Below, piece after piece: positions 15,117-23,285 of a DNA stretch of 46,065 nt. This stretch comes from Acidobacteriota bacterium (GTDB lineage: Bacteria > Acidobacteriota > UBA4820 > DSQY01): the NCBI GenBank assembly GCA_040752915.1, contig JBFMHB010000018.1, positions 1 to 46,065 on the forward strand. The letters run 5' to 3'. Made by a program: the position numbers and the translations under genes. Below the pieces are notes generated by a model, which saw only the letters and a list, made by a program, of their open reading frames with translations, had not been told where the DNA came from and searched no databases. Each line of letters opens with the position of its first letter. The stretch's first letter is position 1.

Positions 15117-16598
15117 TTACACTCCCCTGGTTCCGACTTGACAGGTGCGCCCATTCCGGACCGCGCGGCGGCCAATGGCCTTTACCAGTCCCGAGAAGAT
15201 GATCCGGTGGATGGGATAGAGGGCGTACCAGTACAGAAGGCCCGCCAGCCCGCGGGAATCGAAAAGGGCCCTCTGAATGATCCAGCTTGATTCGGATCCC
15301 TCGGGACGCACCCTGAATTCGAGCCACGCCCTCCCGGGGAGTTTCATCTCCGCACGGAGGCGCAGAAGGGAGGGAGGGACCCAGGCCTCCACCCTCCAGA
15401 AATCCACCGGGTCTCCGGGCCGGAGGAGGGTAGGGTGTCTCCGGCCCCTACGCATGCCCACCCCACCCGCCAGGAGATCCAGGAACCCCCTCCATTTCCA
15501 CAGGAAATCGGCGTAGTACCACCCGTTGTCGCCTCCGAGGCTGGAAACGGCGCCGAAGACCTTCTCGGGGGGGGCGTCCACCCTCAGGCGCCGCTCCTCC
15601 ACAATCAGTCCCTCCTCGTCCCGGAGGAAAACGGCCTGGTCCGCCGATTCGGAGGCGGGCGAGAAAGCCAGGGTCCAGGAGGTCTCCACGCGCTGCTCCT
15701 CCAGAGAGGCCACGGCCTGGCGAAGCGCCTCCGCGCAGGGGACGGGTCGGATCTCCGGGAACACGTCCAGGGCCGAGGCGCCGGAGCACACGGAATCGGT
15801 CCGGACCCCTTCGATGAGTTCCCGTGCCACGCCCGTGGGGACCGGGGTCACCAGGCCCAGCCAGTAGGAGGAGAGCCGGGGGGTGAGGACGGGGACCGTG
15901 TAGATCCTGCGCCTCAACCCTCTCGTCCGGGCGTAGGCCAGCATGATCTCCCGGTAGGTCAAGATGTCCGCGCCCCCGATTTCGATAACCCTCCCGGAGG
16001 ACTCGGGGTGTTCCAGGGCCTTCACGAGGTAGGAGAGGACGTCCCGGATTCCGATGGGCTGGCAGAGGGAGCCGACCCACCGGGGAGCGACCATCACGGG
16101 AAGGCGCTCGGTGAGGTACCGGATGACCTCGAAGGAGAGGCTCCCGGAACCGAGAATCACCGAGGCCCGAAACTCCGTCACCGGAACGGGCCCCGCCCTC
16201 AGGATCTCGCCTGTCTCCAGGCGCGACCGCAGATGGGGAGACAGGGTCTCATCCCCGTGGGCCAGGCCTCCCAGGTAGATGACACGCCTCACCCCCGCCC
16301 GGGCGGCGGCCTCCCGGAAATGGGCCGCCCCGGCCCGGTCGCGTTCCTGGTATTCCCTCCCCGTGGCCATGGAATGGACGAGGTAATAGGCGGGGCCGAC
16401 ACCGTGAAGGGCCGGTTCCAGGCTCGCCGGGTCCAGGACGTCCCCTCGGACAACTTCCACGCCCTCCCAGCCACGGCCTTCCAGGCGCGAAGGGTCCCGG
16501 GCCAGACACCGGACCTTGTAGCCCGCCTCGAGAAGTCGGGGTACGAGGCGTCCGCCCACATAGCCCGTTGCGCCCGTGACCAAGACCCTTTCCTGCAT
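15117..16598 (-). CDS. NAD(P)-binding epimerase-like protein with C-terminal DUF2867 domain
   Basis: A 493-residue two-domain protein. Residues 1-300 or so form an atypical SDR/NmrA fold with the nucleotide loop [14 protein letters not shown], then [20 protein letters not shown] and VIYLGGLA. Residues 330-485 match the DUF2867 layout ([43 protein letters not shown] ... [33 protein letters not shown] in parts), a START-like domain. The same fusion is widespread in bacteria and its reaction is unknown. The ATG at 16598 follows GGGGGGAGG. It stands alone, with a promoter region to its right. Confidence 0.85.
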   Translation of the reverse strand: MQERVLVTGATGYVGGRLVPRLLEAGYKVRCLARDPSRLEGRGWEGVEVVRGDVLDPASLEPALHGVGPAYYLVHSMATGREYQERDRAGAAHFREAAARAGVRRVIYLGGLAHGDETLSPHLRSRLETGEILRAGPVPVTEFRASVILGSGSLSFEVIRYLTERLPVMVAPRWVGSLCQPIGIRDVLSYLVKALEHPESSGRVIEIGGADILTYREIMLAYARTRGLRRRIYTVPVLTPRLSSYWLGLVTPVPTGVARELIEGVRTDSVCSGASALDVFPEIRPVPCAEALRQAVASLEEQRVETSWTLAFSPASESADQAVFLRDEEGLIVEERRLRVDAPPEKVFGAVSSLGGDNGWYYADFLWKWRGFLDLLAGGVGMRRGRRHPTLLRPGDPVDFWRVEAWVPPSLLRLRAEMKLPGRAWLEFRVRPEGSESSWIIQRALFDSRGLAGLLYWYALYPIHRIIFSGLVKAIGRRAVRNGRTCQVGTRGV

Positions 16599-16699
16599 CG
16601 TTCCTCCCCCCATAATGCGCGCGCCCCACACTAAGAACGGCTGGAACCGGACGGATGTGCCCGGGAGGATCCCATTCCCAACCTCCCGCTGGGGTACGC

Positions 16700-16716
16700 G
16701 TCTCCTGTACGGAGAC
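16700..16716. repeat. Short hairpin GTCTCC-TGTAC-GGAGAC
   Basis: A perfect 6-bp stem with a 5-nt loop lies in the 181-nt gap between the end of the arsenic island and the SDR gene. There is no T-run on either side, so it is a poor terminator. It could be an operator for the SDR gene. The rest of the gap shows nothing I can assign. Confidence 0.3.
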
Positions 16717-16779
16717 CAACAACACCAGCCTGCATGAGTTTCCCAGGAGGCACCAGGGGAGGTCGGGCCCCTTCGGGAA

Positions 16780-17112
16780 TCACCCAGGCCGGGACACTCG
16801 TGCGCCCCCCATCAGATAAACCCTTGTGACGGCCCAGTTGGAGAGGATCGTCGCCGCCCCGAAGAGGAGGAGCCCCACGCTCATGAGGGCCCATCCAGAG
16901 AGGATGTTCCCGATGACGCATCCGTTGGCGAACCAGGCGCCCATCCCCACGAGGACCCCGCACAGGTCGCCCTTGTGCAGAAAGAACCCGAAGAGGAACC
17001 CCAGGGGCAGGCCGACGAGGGCCACGAGATCGCGAGAAAGAGCATAGGCCAGCGTGGCGCCCAAGAAGAGGAGCGACGCCAACAACCAGAAGACCCAGTT
17101 TCGGCTCTTCAC
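16780..17112 (-). CDS. Miniature YeeE/YedE-like membrane protein
   Basis: A 110-residue membrane protein starting at GTG 17112, with AGGAGGAG upstream. About four hydrophobic segments are seen. [15 protein letters not shown] resembles the first glycine/cysteine signature of YeeE/YedE (thiosulfate or sulfur-compound transporters). [23 protein letters not shown] resembles the second, normally far apart in a protein three times this size. Either this is a half-size member that works as a dimer or an internal deletion joined two signatures. It begins 14 nt after the ArsP-like permease stop and ends the arsenic operon. A sulfur or thio-arsenic role is only a guess. Confidence 0.55.
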   Translation of the reverse strand: MKSRNWVFWLLASLLFLGATLAYALSRDLVALVGLPLGFLFGFFLHKGDLCGVLVGMGAWFANGCVIGNILSGWALMSVGLLLFGAATILSNWAVTRVYLMGGARVSRPG

Positions 17113-17126
17113 CGCGCTCTCCTCCT

Positions 17127-18239
17127 TCAGAACAGGATGTTGAAAAGGTACCCGACCATCAGAATGCCCACCGCCACGACGCCGAAGTAGACGGCGATGA
17201 GTCTGAGCTTGAGCACCTTGCGCAGGATGATCGCCTCGGGCAGGCTCAGGCCGATGACGGCCATCATGAAGGCGAGCACCGTGCCGAGCGCCGCGCCCTT
17301 CTCCATGAGCGCCTGGACGATGGGGATGATGCCCGCGGCGTTGGAGTACATGGGCACGCCCACGAGGACCGCGGCGGGAACGGCCCACCAGACGCCCTTG
17401 CCCATGAACTGGGCCATGGCGTTCACGGGCACGTACCCGTGGATGCCCGCCCCGATGGCGATGCCCGCGAGCACGTAGGGCCACACCCGGCCCACGATGT
17501 CGCGTACGGACTGCAGACCTGCCTCGATGCGCTCCGACCAGGAGAGGCGCACCTCGCCATCCATCCCAGGTCCGGCGGAGGTAAGGTAGACCCACTCTTC
17601 CACCCAGCTTTCGAGCTTCAATCTCCCGATGACGAAACCCGCGAGGATGGCGATGGCCAGGCCCGAGCCCGCATAGATGGCGGCCACCTTCCACCCGAAG
17701 AGGCCGAATAGCAGGACGAGGGCCACCTCGTTCACCATGGGCGCGGCGACGAGGAAGGAGAGCGTCACGCCCAACGGCACGCCCGCCGTCACGAAGCCGA
17801 TGAAGAGCGGAACGGCGGAGCAGGAGCAAAAGGGCGTGGGGACGCCCAGGATCGCGGCGAGCACGTTGCCCACCGATTCCCGCTTCCCTGTGAGCATCCG
17901 GCGCGTGCGCTCCGGCGTGAAAAAGCTCCGAAGGATGCCCACGCCGAAGACGACGAGCAGCAGGAGCATGAGAACCTTGGGCGATTCGAAAATGAAGAAC
18001 TGGACGGCCATTCCCAGGTGCGAATCGGGAGCCATCCCCGCCAAATCGAAAGTGATCCACTTGGAGGCGGGCTCCAAGATCCAGTACACGCCGGTCCAGA
18101 GGGTGAGCAACGGGAACCCCACGAGGAGGTACCGCCCCAGCCCAGCCGTCCCCAGAGGTCCGGCCGACCCGGCGCCCAAAGTGCCGGATCCCAAGGATGG
18201 CGCCGGCTTCATCTCTTGACCCATCTCCTCACGTGTCAC
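17127..18239 (-). CDS. ArsP-like permease (DUF318/permease family)
   Basis: A 370-residue inner-membrane permease with eight or more hydrophobic segments. The signature PTPFCSCSAVPLFIGF (C138, C140) and the later VGVPMYSNAAGIIPIVQAL are typical of the family that includes ArsP, the exporter of trivalent methylated and aromatic arsenicals. The paired cysteines may bind As(III). The start is uncertain: GTG at 18239 lies 3 nt after the thioredoxin-like stop, and in-frame ATGs at 18224 and 18212 are possible. Context within an arsenic operon supports the ArsP role, but other members of the family export unrelated compounds. Confidence 0.8.
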   Translation of the reverse strand: MTREEMGQEMKPAPSLGSGTLGAGSAGPLGTAGLGRYLLVGFPLLTLWTGVYWILEPASKWITFDLAGMAPDSHLGMAVQFFIFESPKVLMLLLLVVFGVGILRSFFTPERTRRMLTGKRESVGNVLAAILGVPTPFCSCSAVPLFIGFVTAGVPLGVTLSFLVAAPMVNEVALVLLFGLFGWKVAAIYAGSGLAIAILAGFVIGRLKLESWVEEWVYLTSAGPGMDGEVRLSWSERIEAGLQSVRDIVGRVWPYVLAGIAIGAGIHGYVPVNAMAQFMGKGVWWAVPAAVLVGVPMYSNAAGIIPIVQALMEKGAALGTVLAFMMAVIGLSLPEAIILRKVLKLRLIAVYFGVVAVGILMVGYLFNILF

Positions 18240-18242
18240 GAT

Positions 18243-18497
18243 TCACTTCTCGCCTTTCATCGCCTCAAGGATGTACCCTTTCACGATGCCCACGGTGGGC
18301 ACCTTCCCCTGGAGGACCACCTTTCCGTTGAGGATGAGGCCCGGGGTCATCATGATGCCGGCTTTGGCGATATCCTGATAATCGGTGATCTTCATGACCG
18401 TGGCCTCGGCCCGGAGCTCCTCCAGCGCCTGTTTGACCCGGGTTTCCAGCTCGACGCAGTTCCGGCATCCCGGTCCCGCCACCTTGATGTCCAACAT
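18243..18497 (-). CDS. Thioredoxin-like small redox protein (candidate ArsE)
   Basis: An 84-residue one-domain thioredoxin-fold protein of the redox-active disulfide 2 type. It has GPGCRNC (C11, C14) and the cis-proline loop MMTPGLILNGK (P52). The ATG at 18497 follows GGGAGG by 4 nt. Family members often sit beside ArsP/DUF318 permeases and ArsF/ArsG, where the small thioredoxin-like partner is a candidate for ArsE of the ArsEFG nitroarsenical system. I infer that from order, not from a diagnostic motif. It lies between arsG (40 nt gap) and the permease gene (3 nt gap). Confidence 0.8.
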   Translation of the reverse strand: MLDIKVAGPGCRNCVELETRVKQALEELRAEATVMKITDYQDIAKAGIMMTPGLILNGKVVLQGKVPTVGIVKGYILEAMKGEK

Positions 18498-18537
18498 GGG
18501 TCCTCCCTCGTTTTCTTGGTGCTTTCCCAAACCCGTT

Positions 18538-19224
18538 TTACGCGAGAAAGACGAAACGAATCGTCAAGTAGATTCCCACGCCGATAATCACCGCGCCCGT
18601 GATCCGGAGGGACCACTTCTGCACCCTGTCCAGCCGGTGGAGGGCCGATCCCAGGGTCCGCTCTCCCCCGGAAAGCAGGGCCGCCACGACTACCACGGGC
18701 AGTCCCGTGCCGACCCCAAAGAGCATGGGCAGGAGGATCTTGGAGCCCTGCGCCACGGCGAGAGGGATGAGGCTGCCGAAGAACAGGGCCGCGGAGACGG
18801 GGCAAAGGGAGAGGGCAAAAAGGATGCCCAGGAAGCCAGCGCCCCAGACGCCTCCGCCCGCCGCGCGCTCCCGGAGGACCTGGCTTCCGATGGACGTGGC
18901 GAGCGTGAAGCCCAAGAGTCCTAACAGATGCATGCCCACGAGGATGAGCAACGGTCCCAGGAGCTTGTTCATGTACCGCTGGAGAAAGTTGGACACACCG
19001 GGCACGGAGAGGAGTCCGAATACGACCACCGCGCCCAGCCCCGTGTAGGCCAGCGCGCGGCCGAGGCTGTAGGCCAGGCCGGAATGGGTGGCCTTCATGG
19101 CTCCTTCGGCGCGCCGGCCGATAAAGGAGATGGCCGCGATGTTGGTGGCCAGCGGGCAGGGACTTATGGAGGTCAGGATCCCCAGCCAGAAGGCGGAGGC
19201 GGCCGCCAGCAGGAATTCCGTCAC
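18538..19224 (-). CDS. arsG: ArsG-like/CcdA-type membrane permease
   Basis: A 228-residue polytopic membrane protein with six or so hydrophobic segments, of the DsbD/CcdA superfamily. The two half-repeats carry ISPCPLATNIAAISFIGRR near residue 20 and LSLCPVSAALFFGSLIP near 138, each with a CP pair. These are the cysteines that shuttle electrons in CcdA and are kept in ArsG, described as an efflux permease for aromatic arsenicals. Its start ATG overlaps the arsF stop by 4 nt (19221-19224). Pairing with an ArsF-like CxxC protein favours ArsG over a cytochrome-c CcdA; no cytochrome maturation genes are nearby. Confidence 0.75.
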   Translation of the reverse strand: MTEFLLAAASAFWLGILTSISPCPLATNIAAISFIGRRAEGAMKATHSGLAYSLGRALAYTGLGAVVVFGLLSVPGVSNFLQRYMNKLLGPLLILVGMHLLGLLGFTLATSIGSQVLRERAAGGGVWGAGFLGILFALSLCPVSAALFFGSLIPLAVAQGSKILLPMLFGVGTGLPVVVVAALLSGGERTLGSALHRLDRVQKWSLRITGAVIIGVGIYLTIRFVFLA

Positions 19225-19880
19225 GATACGTCCTTCAGATACTCTCGGACTTCATCGTCCACGTACTTCACGAAGGCCTGCGAGTCACCCAGGTAGTCCC
19301 AGACTTTGTCCAGGCGTTTCCAGCGGACCTCCTTCCCGTCCAGGATCTCCGATACCACGACGGATTTCGTGAACAGTCCGTAGTCGTCCACGAAGTGCGC
19401 GTTGTCGGGCTCCTCCACGTTGAGAACCTTCCACTCCAGCCGTCCAGCGGAGAGCGGCCCGGCAAGAGGGCCGTTCACGGCGGCCTCGGTATACGCTTCG
19501 ATCTTCAGGCAGCTCGGGCACCGGGCCGTCGTGTGGAGGTAATAGACGATGACCTTGGACCGAATGGGCCCGGCGGAGGGATTGGGAGCCGTCGGCTGGC
19601 TGGTCGATCCTTGAACCGGCTTCGTGGGTGCGGGCGTCGGCGCCGCATCCATCGCCGGTTCGGGACCTTTCGCCGCGACTCCCTCGGCCGGCTTGGAAGC
19701 CTCGGGAGAAACCGCAGCGGGTCGAGGAACCTCGGTCGGCGTCGCGCGGGAAGGGGATGCGGGTTGCGTCTCGATCGCCTTCAGGGCCTTCCACCGCGCG
19801 GCCTCCTTCACGCCCAGCCACGTCAAACTGGCCGCGACGAACAGAAGAAGCGCGGCGGTGATGAGCCTTCGGGGATTCAT
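19221..19880 (-). CDS. arsF: ArsF-like membrane-anchored thioredoxin-fold protein
   Basis: A 219-residue protein. Residues 5-24 are an N-terminal anchor, 38-105 a Pro/Ala/Ser/Thr-rich linker, and 107-219 the ArsF-like domain. That domain starts KVIVYYLHTTARCPSCLKIEAYTEAAV, with CPSC at 121-124, and holds WKVLNVEEPDNAHFVDDYGLFTKSVV. ArsF with ArsE has been reported to reduce nitroaromatic arsenicals, handing the product to ArsG. The long linker would let the redox domain reach across the periplasm. Start ATG 19880 forms a 4-nt overlap with the arsR stop. The exact substrate is not proved here. Confidence 0.75.
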   Translation of the reverse strand: MNPRRLITAALLLFVAASLTWLGVKEAARWKALKAIETQPASPSRATPTEVPRPAAVSPEASKPAEGVAAKGPEPAMDAAPTPAPTKPVQGSTSQPTAPNPSAGPIRSKVIVYYLHTTARCPSCLKIEAYTEAAVNGPLAGPLSAGRLEWKVLNVEEPDNAHFVDDYGLFTKSVVVSEILDGKEVRWKRLDKVWDYLGDSQAFVKYVDDEVREYLKDVS

Positions 19881-20194
19881 GATGCCTCCACCCGGACACC
19901 TCGGACCTTGGGACGGCACGCGCAGGGCAACCCCGCGGCCCTCATGATGGGCAGGACCGAGCGGTCCGCGATCCGGTAATAGACCATGGCCCCTTCCCGC
20001 TCGTCCTCGATGAGTCCGTGGCCCCTCAAGATCGCGAGGTGGCGGGAGAGGGTGGGCTGGGGGACCTCCAATTCCGGGAGCATGCGGCAGACGCACTGTC
20101 TCCCCTCCCGCGCCAGGAGGCAGAGGATCCGGAGCCTCACCGGATGGCCCAGGTCCCGGAACAGGCGGGCGCGCGTTTTGATCGGATCGGCCAC
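19877..20194 (-). CDS. arsR: ArsR-family As(III)-responsive repressor (downstream unit)
   Basis: A 105-residue winged-helix repressor. The As(III)-sensing pair lies in GRQCVCRMLPEL (C34, C36) at the start of the DNA-reading region, the classical CVC motif of ArsR. The recognition helix is PQPTLSRHLAILR. A second pair CAC is near the C-terminus (residues 91-93). GTG at 20194 has GGAGG just upstream; the alternative ATG at 20212 has no ribosome site. It should repress its own promoter at 20216-20244 and release in the presence of As(III). It starts the transcript carrying arsF, arsG, the thioredoxin-like gene, the permease and the YeeE-like gene. Confidence 0.9.
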   Translation of the reverse strand: MADPIKTRARLFRDLGHPVRLRILCLLAREGRQCVCRMLPELEVPQPTLSRHLAILRGHGLIEDEREGAMVYYRIADRSVLPIMRAAGLPCACRPKVRGVRVEAS

Positions 20195-20215
20195 GGCACC
20201 TCCACGGACCATCAG

Positions 20216-20244
20216 AGTATCCGCATAACCGAATATGCTGTCAA
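20216..20244 (-). promoter_or_regulatory. Promoter and ArsR operator of the arsR-arsFG unit
   Basis: On the minus strand TTGACA (20239-20244) and GATACT (20216-20221) are separated by exactly 17 nt. Filling that spacer (20223-20238) is the perfect inverted repeat GCATA-N6-TATGC, placed where a bound repressor would block RNA polymerase. This starts a second transcript inside the arsenic island. Confidence 0.8.
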
Positions 20245-20300
20245 GGACGCCGACGTGTCTGGCCGCGCGCCATCGAGGCCGGGGCCGCGCGATCCGGCCT

Positions 20301-21161
20301 TCAGCCCTTGACGGCCCGCACCTTGACGCTGACCACCGCCTCCGCCGCCGCCCTCACGTCTTCGGGCGGAAGCCCCTGGGCGAAGACGGCGAGTTCCGAC
20401 GCGTCCGCCAAAAAGGCCCCGATGGGATAGGCGTCCTCGGAGAGCACTTTCACGCCCTGAAATCCGGATTCCGCCATGGCCCTCAGGTAGTCTTCCTTGA
20501 GCATGGCTCCCGCGATGCACCCCGCGTAGGCCTCGACGGACCCCCGCACGCTCTCCGGCAAGGGCCTGAGGAGCACGAGGTCGGAGACCATCAGGCGGCC
20601 GCCGGGCTTCAGCACCCGCAGGGCCTCCCGGAAGACCTGGGGCTTGTCCGGGGAGAGGTTGATGACGCAGTTGGAGATGACCATGTCGGCGGAGCCATCG
20701 GCCACGGGCAGGTGCTCGATCTCGCCGAGGCGAAATTCCACGTTGGACGCGCCGCTCTTGCGGGCGTTCTCCCTGGCCTTCTCGATCATCTCGGGCGTCA
20801 TGTCCACCCCGATGACTCGGCCGGCCGGTCCCACCTTGCGTGACGCGAGGAAGCAGTCGAAACCCGCGCCCGAGCCCAGGTCCACCACCGTCTCCCCCTC
20901 TTTCAGGTCCGCAAAGGCGAGGGGATTCCCGCAGCCCAGCCCAAGGTTGGCTCCCTCGGGCACGGCGGCCAGGTCGCTCTCCGAATACCCGACGGCCGCC
21001 CCCACGGCGCGGGGGTCCGACAGTCCGCAGCAGTTGGTCGCGGCGGGCGCCGGGCCGCAGCATCCCGGGGCCGCCGGCGCGGGACCGCAGCATCCCTGAG
21101 GCCCGCGGGCCGCGGCGGCGTAGTGCTCTCTAACCGATTTGCGGATAGCGTCTTCGTCCAT
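20301..21161 (-). CDS. arsM: As(III) S-adenosylmethionine methyltransferase
   Basis: A 286-residue enzyme that methylates As(III) to methylarsenicals. The SAM loop is [12 protein letters not shown] (94-105). The catalytic cysteines are seen in GLGCGNP (C77), [11 protein letters not shown] (C165) and YAGCIAGA (C214). The N-terminal region has three Cys-Cys pairs (24/25, 34/35, 44/45), in two copies of a CCGPAPAA unit and a third partial copy, more than the single pair commonly seen. A GGAGG stands 5 nt before the ATG. It follows arsC after 118 nt, so it may share the acr3 transcript. The product MAs(III) is toxic, which fits organoarsenical exporters next door. Confidence 0.94.
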   Translation of the reverse strand: MDEDAIRKSVREHYAAAARGPQGCCGPAPAAPGCCGPAPAATNCCGLSDPRAVGAAVGYSESDLAAVPEGANLGLGCGNPLAFADLKEGETVVDLGSGAGFDCFLASRKVGPAGRVIGVDMTPEMIEKARENARKSGASNVEFRLGEIEHLPVADGSADMVISNCVINLSPDKPQVFREALRVLKPGGRLMVSDLVLLRPLPESVRGSVEAYAGCIAGAMLKEDYLRAMAESGFQGVKVLSEDAYPIGAFLADASELAVFAQGLPPEDVRAAAEAVVSVKVRAVKG

Positions 21162-21279
21162 TGGAGCCTCCGATTCTGGTCACAGCAAAAGTTCGTGGAA
21201 ACGGCGGAGCCTCCTGCAGGGCCCCTTCCGTTGCCGGGATCCGGTCTCCCCGCGCCGCATGGGCCCCGGGGAGCCCGCT

Positions 21280-21708
21280 TCATAGAGCCAGCTCCCTCCT
21301 CACGAGGGGGACCAGGCGGTTGCGGATCTCGTCCCGCACCTGACGGAATGTGTCCAGGACCTCCTCGTCCGTTCCCGAGACGCCCGCAGGGTCCGGGAAG
21401 GATTCGTGAACCTGTCTTCGCGCGCCCTGAAAACTCGGGCAGGCCTCCCGGGCGCCGTCGCACACCGTCACCACCAAGTCGAAAGGCCGGCCCCAGAACT
21501 CCAGGACGGACCGGCTCAGGTGCCCCGAAAGGTCGACCCCGGCCTCGCCCATGACGCGCACGGCCATGGGGTGGACGAAGGAGGGCCGTGTCCCCGCGGA
21601 GTGAACCTCCACGAGGTCCCCGAGGTCCTCGCGGATCCACCCTTCGGCCATCTGCGAGCGGCATGAGTTGCCCGTGCACAGGATCAAGACGGTCTTGCGT
21701 GGGCTCAC
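21280..21708 (-). CDS. arsC: Thioredoxin-coupled arsenate reductase (low-molecular-weight phosphatase family)
   Basis: A 142-residue cytoplasmic enzyme reducing arsenate to arsenite. The P-loop is CTGNSCRSQMAEG (C11). The resolving cysteines C83 and C90 are in VTVCDGAREACPSF, the C11-C83-C90 relay of the thioredoxin-coupled class. GDPAG-like FPDPAGVSGTDEEVL is the conserved helix start. The GTG at 21708 makes a GTGA overlap with the acr3 stop. The product arsenite is the substrate of both Acr3 and ArsM. The 118 nt after its stop contain no gene. Confidence 0.94.
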   Translation of the reverse strand: MSPRKTVLILCTGNSCRSQMAEGWIREDLGDLVEVHSAGTRPSFVHPMAVRVMGEAGVDLSGHLSRSVLEFWGRPFDLVVTVCDGAREACPSFQGARRQVHESFPDPAGVSGTDEEVLDTFRQVRDEIRNRLVPLVRRELAL

Positions 21709-22775
21709 GGGGCGGCCTCCTTGGGGAACCAGTTCCGCGTGCGGTTGCAGAAGCCGCACACCGAAAGCATGACGGGCACCTCCACCAGGACCCCGACCAC
21801 CGTGGCCAGCGCCGCGCCGGATCCGGGGCCGTAGAGGGCGATGGCCGTGGCCACGGCGAGTTCGAAGAAGTTGCTGGCCCCGATGAGGGCCCCGGGGGAG
21901 GCCACGTTGTGGGGCACCTGGAAGAGCTTCATGAGGCCGTAGGTGAGGCCCGAGTTGAAGTACACCTGAATCAATATGGGGACGGCGATGAGGACCACGT
22001 GAAACGCTTTCCCTGTGATGTTGTCGGCCTGGAAAGCAAAGATGAAGACCAGGGTGGCCAGCAATGCGAGGATCGTCACGGGATGGAAGAAGGCGAGGTA
22101 CTTCTTCTCGAACCACTCGGCGCCTTTGGCTCGAAGGAGGATGGCGCGGCTGAGGCTCCCGAGGGCCAGCGGAATGACGATGAAGGCCACGACGGAGTAT
22201 ACGAGCACCTTGAAGGGAACCGTCAGGTTGCTCGCCCCGCTCACGAGGAAGGTCACGATGGGCGCGAACAGGACGAGCATGATGAGGTCGTTGACGGAGA
22301 CCTGCACCAGCGTGTAGGCGGGGTCCCCGTCGGTGAGGTAGCTCCAGACGAAGACCATGGCCGTGCAGGGAGCCGCGGCGAGGATGATGACCCCCGCGAT
22401 GTACTGGTCCGCCATCTCCGGTCCGATGAGCGGCAGAAAGAGGTGCTTGAAGAAGAGCCATCCGAGGAAAGCCATGGAGAAGGGCTTCACGAGCCAGTTC
22501 ACGAACAGGGTGACGAGCAGGCCCTTGGGCTTCTTGCGGACCCCCAGAATGCTCGTGAAGTCGATCTTGAGCATCATGGGGTAGATCATCAGCCAGATGA
22601 GCACGGCGATGGGGATGTTGATCTGGCTGCCCTCCCCGAACTCCATCCGCCTCAGGGCGTCCACGAGGCCGGGCGCGAGCTTTCCTATGCCCACTCCCGC
22701 CACCATGCAGAGGGCCACCCAGAGGGTCAGGTAGCGCTCGAACCGATTCAGGCGCTTCGCGCTTCCCCCCGTCAT
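21705..22775 (-). CDS. acr3: ACR3-family arsenite efflux transporter
   Basis: A 356-residue inner-membrane exporter with about ten hydrophobic segments. Family landmarks are LTLWVALCMVAGVGIG, WLMIYPMMLKIDF, the conserved-Cys stretch AAPCTAMVFVWSYLTDGDP near residue 150, QVSVNDLIMLVLFAPI and IGASNFFELAVATAIALYG. It expels As(III) using the membrane potential or proton gradient. The real start is the ATG at 22775 (MTGGSAKRLNRFERYL), which overlaps the arsR stop by 4 nt. Upstream in-frame codons lie inside arsR. Confidence 0.95.
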   Translation of the reverse strand: MTGGSAKRLNRFERYLTLWVALCMVAGVGIGKLAPGLVDALRRMEFGEGSQINIPIAVLIWLMIYPMMLKIDFTSILGVRKKPKGLLVTLFVNWLVKPFSMAFLGWLFFKHLFLPLIGPEMADQYIAGVIILAAAPCTAMVFVWSYLTDGDPAYTLVQVSVNDLIMLVLFAPIVTFLVSGASNLTVPFKVLVYSVVAFIVIPLALGSLSRAILLRAKGAEWFEKKYLAFFHPVTILALLATLVFIFAFQADNITGKAFHVVLIAVPILIQVYFNSGLTYGLMKLFQVPHNVASPGALIGASNFFELAVATAIALYGPGSGAALATVVGVLVEVPVMLSVCGFCNRTRNWFPKEAAP

Positions 22776-23152
22776 GGCCGCGTCCTCCGAACCCGCGCCT
22801 TCGGCCCGCAGCAGGAGGGGAGGGAACGGATCTTCTCGCTGGCCGCCCTCGCCCTGTCCCGGTCCACGTCGGGATCCTCCCCCGCGCAGCACCGCACGAG
22901 GGCCAGCAGGCGCCGGGCCTCCTCCTGGGTCGGCCGGGCGATGCCGTAATAGGTCCACTTCCCCCGGGGCTCGTCCTCCAGAAGGCCCGCCGCGCAGAGG
23001 ATGGAAAGGTGCCGGCTCACGGCGGACTGGGACAGGCCCAGCGCCTCCACGATCTGGCACACGCACAACGGACCCGGTTCGAGCATCTTCAGGATCCGCA
23101 GGCGAGTTCGGTCCGCGGCCGCCTTGAGGAGTCTCTCGGCTTGTTTGAGCAC
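22772..23152 (-). CDS. arsR: ArsR-family As(III)-responsive repressor (upstream unit)
   Basis: A 126-residue winged-helix repressor. The sensing pair is PLCVCQIVEAL (C30, C32). The recognition helix is SQSAVSRHLSILC. The C-terminal tail adds CC at 88/89 and SCCGPKA at 114/115, which might raise affinity for metalloids. GTG at 23152 is chosen because AGGAG lies 6 nt upstream; the TTG at 23170 has only two bases after a GGAG. It leads the transcript arsR-acr3-arsC. It differs clearly from the other ArsR of the island (19877-20194), so the two units may answer to different arsenicals or levels. Confidence 0.9.
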   Translation of the reverse strand: MLKQAERLLKAAADRTRLRILKMLEPGPLCVCQIVEALGLSQSAVSRHLSILCAAGLLEDEPRGKWTYYGIARPTQEEARRLLALVRCCAGEDPDVDRDRARAASEKIRSLPSCCGPKARVRRTRP

Positions 23153-23175
23153 GTCCTTCTCCTGTACCAAATCTC

Positions 23176-23226
23176 CATATGGCGATATGAAGGACCTAAA
23201 ATAATCCCTCCGCGCTCTCTTGTCAA
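23176..23226 (-). promoter_or_regulatory. Promoter and ArsR operator of the arsR-acr3-arsC unit
   Basis: TTGACA (23221-23226) and TATTTT (23198-23203) are spaced by 17 nt on the minus strand. Just past the expected start point is the perfect inverted repeat CATAT-GGCG-ATATG (23176-23189). It is placed later than in the second ars promoter, but both repeats carry CATA/TATG arms. Confidence 0.8.
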
Positions 23227-23285
23227 GCCCTTCCTCCGAGCCAGGTTCGGGGGCGAGAGCGGCGGGGTGCGGCGGCTTACCCGGG

